A stretch of 64,000 nt of DNA from Clostridium cavendishii DSM 21758. GTDB taxonomy: Bacteria > Bacillota > Clostridia > Clostridiales > Clostridiaceae. The DNA is taken from NCBI RefSeq assembly GCF_900141845.1, contig NZ_FQZB01000017.1:36379-100378 (forward strand). The letters run 5' to 3'. Each line of letters opens with the position of its first letter. The first letter of the stretch is position 1. The translations under genes were made by a program, and so were the position numbers. The notes under the pieces are model-generated. The model saw only the letters and a list, made by a program, of their open reading frames with translations, did no database searches and was not told the DNA's origin. Positions 60,171 to 64,000 of the stretch are shown piece by piece.

Positions 60171-62891
60171 ATGCTAAAGAATAACAAGAGAAGAATTGAA
60201 GAGTTACTTAGGGATATTACAGAAAAGTATATACAAAATGATGACTTTAAAGGTGTTACCACTGAAGAAATATCTGAGAAATTATCCATTAGAAGAAATT
60301 TAGTTAGTCAATATTTAAATGAGCTTGTAGAAGAAAAGAAGGCTATGAAAATTAAAACTAGACCAGTGTTATTTACTTATATTATGGAAAATAAAAATGT
60401 AATTATTAATAATAAAAACGATAATGTATTTAATAATTTAGTGGGGTATAATGGGAGTCTTAGAGAGGCGGTTGAAAAGTGTAAAGCAGCAGTATTTTAT
60501 CCAAGTAAGGATATGTCTGTATTATTAACGGGTGATAGTGGAGTTGGAAAGAGTTATATTGCAAGTCTTATCCATAGATATGCAGAAGAACAAGGTAAGA
60601 TAAAATCAGGAGCACCGTTTATAATTTTTAATTGTGCAGATTATGCAGATAATCCAGAATTGTTATCGGCTAATCTTTTTGGTTATGTTAAGGGAAGTTT
60701 TACTGGAGCAGAGAAAGAGCATTTAGGGGCATTAGAATTAGCTGATGGAGGATATTTGTTTTTAGATGAAGTTCATAGACTTTCTTCAGAAGGACAAGAA
60801 AAGCTATTTGTATTTATGGATAAGGGTGTATTTAAAAGGCTTGGAGAGAGTAAAGCTGAAAGAAGAGCAAATGTAAGGTTTATTTTTGCAACCACAGAAA
60901 ATCCTAAAGAAGCTCTTTTGCAAACCTTTAGAAGAAGAATTCCTATGATTATAAATATTCCTAAGCTAGATAGAAGACCAGTAGATGAAAGAATTACTAT
61001 GATTTATAAGTTTTTTAAAGATGAAGCTTTAAAAATAGATAAGGATATATATATACACAGAAAGGTAATAAATTATATATTATCTCAAAAGAATGGAGGA
61101 AACGTTGGAAGTTTAAAAAATATAATAAAGTTATGTTGTGCACTTGCTTATAAAGAGCAGCAGAATGAAGAAATAATAAAAATAAATAGAATACACTTAT
61201 GTTTATATGAAGAAAATTTTAATCAAAATATAAAACAATATTATTTTGAAGAATATATGAAATTAAGAAGAGAAGATGAAGAGATAAGTGAAATAAATCT
61301 TTTAGCAAATGATAGATATAATAGATTAAATGAGCTTATAGAAACTGTGGAATATCTATTTATAGAATATCAAAAGCACAATATATCTATAAGTGAACTA
61401 AGAAAAAGTTTAACTATAGAATTAAATAGAAGTTTAGAACTTATAGTTTATGAAGAAGAAGAAACGTGTAATGACTTGATTAATAATATTTATTTAGAAA
61501 CAGTAGATAATACTTTAAAATTAATAGAAGGCAAATATGGAATAAAATATTATGGTAATACTAGTAAAATATTAACTAAGGTTTTAATTTATAATAAGAA
61601 TAATATGAACATAGTTAATAATGAAGAACATTTTAATAAATTGAAAAGGATTAAAAATATATTAAAGAAGGAAATAAGTAAGCCACTAATAATATCAGAA
61701 AATATAATTAGCAATTTAGAAAATAATTTAGCTTGTGAATTAGATATTAGAGTTCAAATTATAATTATACTTTATGTTTTTACAATGATGGGAAATGAGT
61801 CTTCTTTAATAAATGCCATAATAGTAGCTCACGGATATTCCACAGCTAGTAGCATAGCTAGCGTAGCTAATCAATTGTATGGTGAGTTTGTATTTCAAGC
61901 ATTTGATATGCCAATAGATAGTAGTCCAATAGAGGTGAAAAATAAGATAAAACATTACATAAGTGAAATAAATACATCTAAAGGAACTATAATATTGGTT
62001 GATATGGGCTCTTTAGTAGATATAAATTTAGAGTTGGAATCTATTATAAGTGGAGATTTAGGCATAATAAATAATATAACAACAAATATAGCACTTGATA
62101 TAGCAGGACGAATTATTAATGGACAAGATGTTGAAAGTATGATTACTGGTATAGAAAAGAACAATCCATTAATGTGTAAATTAATAAAGGCAAAGAGTAA
62201 GAAAAAAGCTATATTAACAACTTGTATATCAGGTATAGGAACTGCAATAAAAGTTAGAAATCTTATTAAAGAATGTATAGGTAATGCAGACATAGAAGTT
62301 AAGGAATATGAGTATGCGGCTTTAAATCTTAAAGGGAAAAATGATAAGGTTTTCTCAGACTATGATGTTAAACTTATAATAAGTACTACTAAGCTTGATA
62401 TAGAAGGTGTAAAAACTATACTTATACATGATTTAATAAGTGAAAATTATGATGATACTTTATTTAACATATTAGAAGATGTTACTATTGATAAAAATAT
62501 TAATAATATAAAACAAGATATAATAAAGATGTTTTCTATGGACAATCTTATATCTAGAATGACTATATTGAATCCTAAGAAAATAATAAATGAAGTCGAA
62601 AGTATAATACTTGGATATGAAAGAATATTAGATAAAAGATTTAAAGTAGATTTAAAGATGACTTTATATATGCATATAAGTGTAATGATTGAAAGAATAA
62701 TGTTAAAGCAAGGGCTTGAATTTAGTGAAGAGGAAGGAAAATGTTATAGAGATAATAATATTAAATTTATAGATATATCTAATGATATATTTAAAGCTAT
62801 TACAGATGAATATAACCTTGTTGTTACAGAAAAAGAGATTTTTATTATACAAAGTATAATAGAATCTAGAATAGGGAAATTAAATTTTTAA
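60171..62891 (+). CDS. LevR-type sigma-54-dependent PTS regulator
   Basis: A 906-residue transcription activator. It has an N-terminal HTH (15-60), a sigma-54-interacting AAA+ domain (about 85-330: Walker A G-D-S-G-V-G-K-S 121-128, G-S-F-T-G-A loop 175-180, Walker B L-F-L-D-E 196-200), PRD1, an EIIA-Man-like domain with A-H-G-Y-S-T-A-S-S, an EIIB-Gat-like domain with Cys in T-T-C-I-S-G-I-G, and PRD2. PTS phosphorylation of the PRDs adjusts its activity. The mannose-class PTS genes that follow carry a -24/-12 promoter at 63037, which is its obvious target. Confidence 0.93.
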   Translation: MLKNNKRRIEELLRDITEKYIQNDDFKGVTTEEISEKLSIRRNLVSQYLNELVEEKKAMKIKTRPVLFTYIMENKNVIINNKNDNVFNNLVGYNGSLREAVEKCKAAVFYPSKDMSVLLTGDSGVGKSYIASLIHRYAEEQGKIKSGAPFIIFNCADYADNPELLSANLFGYVKGSFTGAEKEHLGALELADGGYLFLDEVHRLSSEGQEKLFVFMDKGVFKRLGESKAERRANVRFIFATTENPKEALLQTFRRRIPMIINIPKLDRRPVDERITMIYKFFKDEALKIDKDIYIHRKVINYILSQKNGGNVGSLKNIIKLCCALAYKEQQNEEIIKINRIHLCLYEENFNQNIKQYYFEEYMKLRREDEEISEINLLANDRYNRLNELIETVEYLFIEYQKHNISISELRKSLTIELNRSLELIVYEEEETCNDLINNIYLETVDNTLKLIEGKYGIKYYGNTSKILTKVLIYNKNNMNIVNNEEHFNKLKRIKNILKKEISKPLIISENIISNLENNLACELDIRVQIIIILYVFTMMGNESSLINAIIVAHGYSTASSIASVANQLYGEFVFQAFDMPIDSSPIEVKNKIKHYISEINTSKGTIILVDMGSLVDINLELESIISGDLGIINNITTNIALDIAGRIINGQDVESMITGIEKNNPLMCKLIKAKSKKKAILTTCISGIGTAIKVRNLIKECIGNADIEVKEYEYAALNLKGKNDKVFSDYDVKLIISTTKLDIEGVKTILIHDLISENYDDTLFNILEDVTIDKNINNIKQDIIKMFSMDNLISRMTILNPKKIINEVESIILGYERILDKRFKVDLKMTLYMHISVMIERIMLKQGLEFSEEEGKCYRDNNIKFIDISNDIFKAITDEYNLVVTEKEIFIIQSIIESRIGKLNF

Positions 62892-62931
62892 AAGGATAAG
62901 ACACATAAAAATTGTGTCTTATCCTTTTATC
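62890..62931 (+). terminator. Intrinsic terminator of levR-like gene
   Basis: AAAAGGATAAGACACA pairs with TGTGTCTTATCCTTTT (16 bp, perfect) with a 7-base loop. The 5' arm touches the stop codon. Confidence 0.92.
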
Positions 62932-63036
62932 TGTTTTGCATATGACAAAATAAGAAAAACTAGACACATTTATTTTGGTAGGGAGTAATGTAGGTATTTA
63001 AAAGGGTTTTAACGATAAATTATTTATAAATAAAAG

Positions 63037-63053
63037 TTGGCATAATATTTGCT
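63037..63053 (+). promoter_or_regulatory. Sigma-54 (-24/-12) promoter
   Basis: TTGGCATAATATTTGCT has GG at 63039-63040 and GC at 63051-63052, exactly 10 bases between, matching the TGGCAC-N5-TTGC consensus. It lies 45 bases before the EIIA start codon and after the levR-like terminator. A partial dyad TTTTG-CATATG-ACAAAA near 62934-62951 could be the upstream activator site; this is only a guess. Confidence 0.88.
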
Positions 63054-63097
63054 ATAATAAGTTAGTGACATCAAAAACAGAAGAGGGAGAGAGAATA

Positions 63098-63511
63098 ATG
63101 TATAAAATAATGATAGTAACTCATGGAAATATGGCAGCATCATTAAAAGAAACATTAAAAATGTTTACTAATGATTTAGAAGGAATTCATACTGTTGGTT
63201 TAAATGAAAGTGGAGTAGAAAACTTTAGAGAAAGATTAAAGAAGGAAGTAGAGATATGTTATGAAGAGGGAAAGGGATTATTAGTATTAGCAGATCTTTT
63301 TGGAGGAACGCCTTTTAATACATGTGTACTTGAAATAAAAAATAAGTATGAGAATGTTGAAATAATAACAGGTGTTAATTTACCTATATTAATAGAGTCA
63401 AGTCTACAAAGAGATAGTAACCTTAAGGATATAGTTAAAGACTTACAACAATCTGCAAAAGAATCAATTGTACTTACAGAATGTTTAGGTTCGTCAGAAG
63501 ATGAAGATTAA
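63098..63511 (+). CDS. PTS mannose-class EIIA
   Basis: A 137-residue EIIA-Man domain. The phosphorylated His9 is in M-I-V-T-H-G-N-M-A, and L-A-D-L-F-G-G-T-P-F-N is the second family block. ATG at 63098 is chosen, since a GAGGGAGAG site precedes it; an in-frame GTG at 63065 has none and would also overlap the promoter region. First gene of a sigma-54-driven operon continuing past the edge. Confidence 0.92.
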   Translation: MYKIMIVTHGNMAASLKETLKMFTNDLEGIHTVGLNESGVENFRERLKKEVEICYEEGKGLLVLADLFGGTPFNTCVLEIKNKYENVEIITGVNLPILIESSLQRDSNLKDIVKDLQQSAKESIVLTECLGSSEDED

Positions 63512-63539
63512 AAAATAATTTTAGTAAGGAGGAAGAGAT

Positions 63540-64000
63540 ATGCACATACAATTATGGCAAATTATAATTTTATCACTGTTAGGCGGAATAGCTCAATGGG
63601 ATGAGACTAATATGAAAATAGGGTTTAGAAACCCAGTTATAACAGGACTAATAGTAGGAATTATAATGGGAGACATAAAAACAGGATTATTAGTAGGTGG
63701 AACACTACAGTTAATGACTTTAGGAATAGGGAGTTATGGTGGAGCCACAATACCAGATTATGCAACAGCAACAATAATAGCAGGAGCATTGGCAATATCA
63801 ACAAATCAAGGAATAGATTTTGCAATAGGAATAGGGGTACCAGCAGCACTACTTTTAGTACAGCTAGATATATTAGCAAGAATGAGTAACGTATTTTTCC
63901 AACATAGAGCAGAAAAGTATGCAGAGGAAGGAAAATATGAAAAGATAGAACTAATGAATATATTAGGTTTATCAACATGGATAATATCAAGATTCATACC
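63540..64000 (+). CDS. PTS mannose-class EIIC (partial, cut by right edge)
   Basis: The frame starts with ATG at 63540 after AAGGAGG and is open to the window end, about 153 residues. The N-terminus M-H-I-Q-L-W-Q-I, then D-I-K-T-G-L-L-V-G-G-T-L-Q-L-M-T-L-G and G-A-T-I-P-D-Y-A-T-A-T-I-I-A-G-A-L-A are the core of EIIC-Man/Sor permeases. Substrate and remaining subunits (IIB, IID) lie outside. Confidence 0.9.
   Translation, partial: MHIQLWQIIILSLLGGIAQWDETNMKIGFRNPVITGLIVGIIMGDIKTGLLVGGTLQLMTLGIGSYGGATIPDYATATIIAGALAISTNQGIDFAIGIGVPAALLLVQLDILARMSNVFFQHRAEKYAEEGKYEKIELMNILGLSTWIISRFI

Overview
The window is low-GC DNA (roughly 28-30 % by eye) with strong AGGAGG-type ribosome binding sites, T-rich hairpin terminators and gene families typical of Clostridium sensu stricto: an oleate hydratase, PRD/PTS regulators, a HutP-family protein, an M-box Mg2+ riboswitch, SpoVK/CbxX-like AAA+ ATPases and a cellular HelD. 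The species cannot be fixed from sequence alone. I saw no rRNA, tRNA, CRISPR array, transposase or phage module.

Region by region. 1-3.5 kb: a MATE exporter cut by the left edge, decayed DNA, a MerR regulator facing a 19-bp-spacer promoter, a DXS-like thiamine-diphosphate enzyme and a beheaded acetyltransferase. 3.5-11.7 kb: a Bcr/CflA exporter, a C39-like peptidase, HelD, an AraC-GNAT fusion, and a tetR-oleate hydratase operon. 12-16.6 kb: a response regulator, histidine kinase and lipoprotein operon, then an RsuA-type pseudouridine synthase. 16.9-21.7 kb: a three-gene operon of a 1215-residue protein with four AAA+ modules and two membrane proteins, with no function I can name. 22-26.6 kb: an AEC transporter, then an ECF sigma factor, a small membrane protein and an ABC exporter. 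26.8-35.4 kb: an FAD oxidoreductase, then a PRD regulator, M42 peptidase, PTS IIA, IIB and IIC, M24 peptidase and C-S lyase operon resembling E. coli frv/ypd. 35.5-40.4 kb: a second Bcr/CflA exporter, an aspartic-protease pair bracketed by two copies of a 165-bp repeat, ManA, a small anchored protein and a Uma2-like protein.

40.5-52.5 kb combines phosphonate use (PhnW and PhnX; PhnD, PhnC and two PhnE) with a HutP-family gene. The HutP gene is followed by a consensus promoter, a UAG-rich leader, a strong terminator, tandem 72-nt repeats and a TrpXYZ-type ABC transporter. That arrangement looks like a HutP-controlled attenuation circuit for solute uptake and is my leading candidate for something undescribed. 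52.5-64 kb: a GGDEF-EAL protein, an M-box riboswitch plus a 28-codon leader peptide ahead of the P-type Mg2+ ATPase MgtA, a CPBP protease, a divergent cis-prenyltransferase, and a LevR-type sigma-54 activator that probably switches on the mannose-class PTS operon running off the right edge through a clear -24/-12 promoter.

Many reading starts were moved to an internal start codon where a Shine-Dalgarno sequence decides it; this is stated in each entry.
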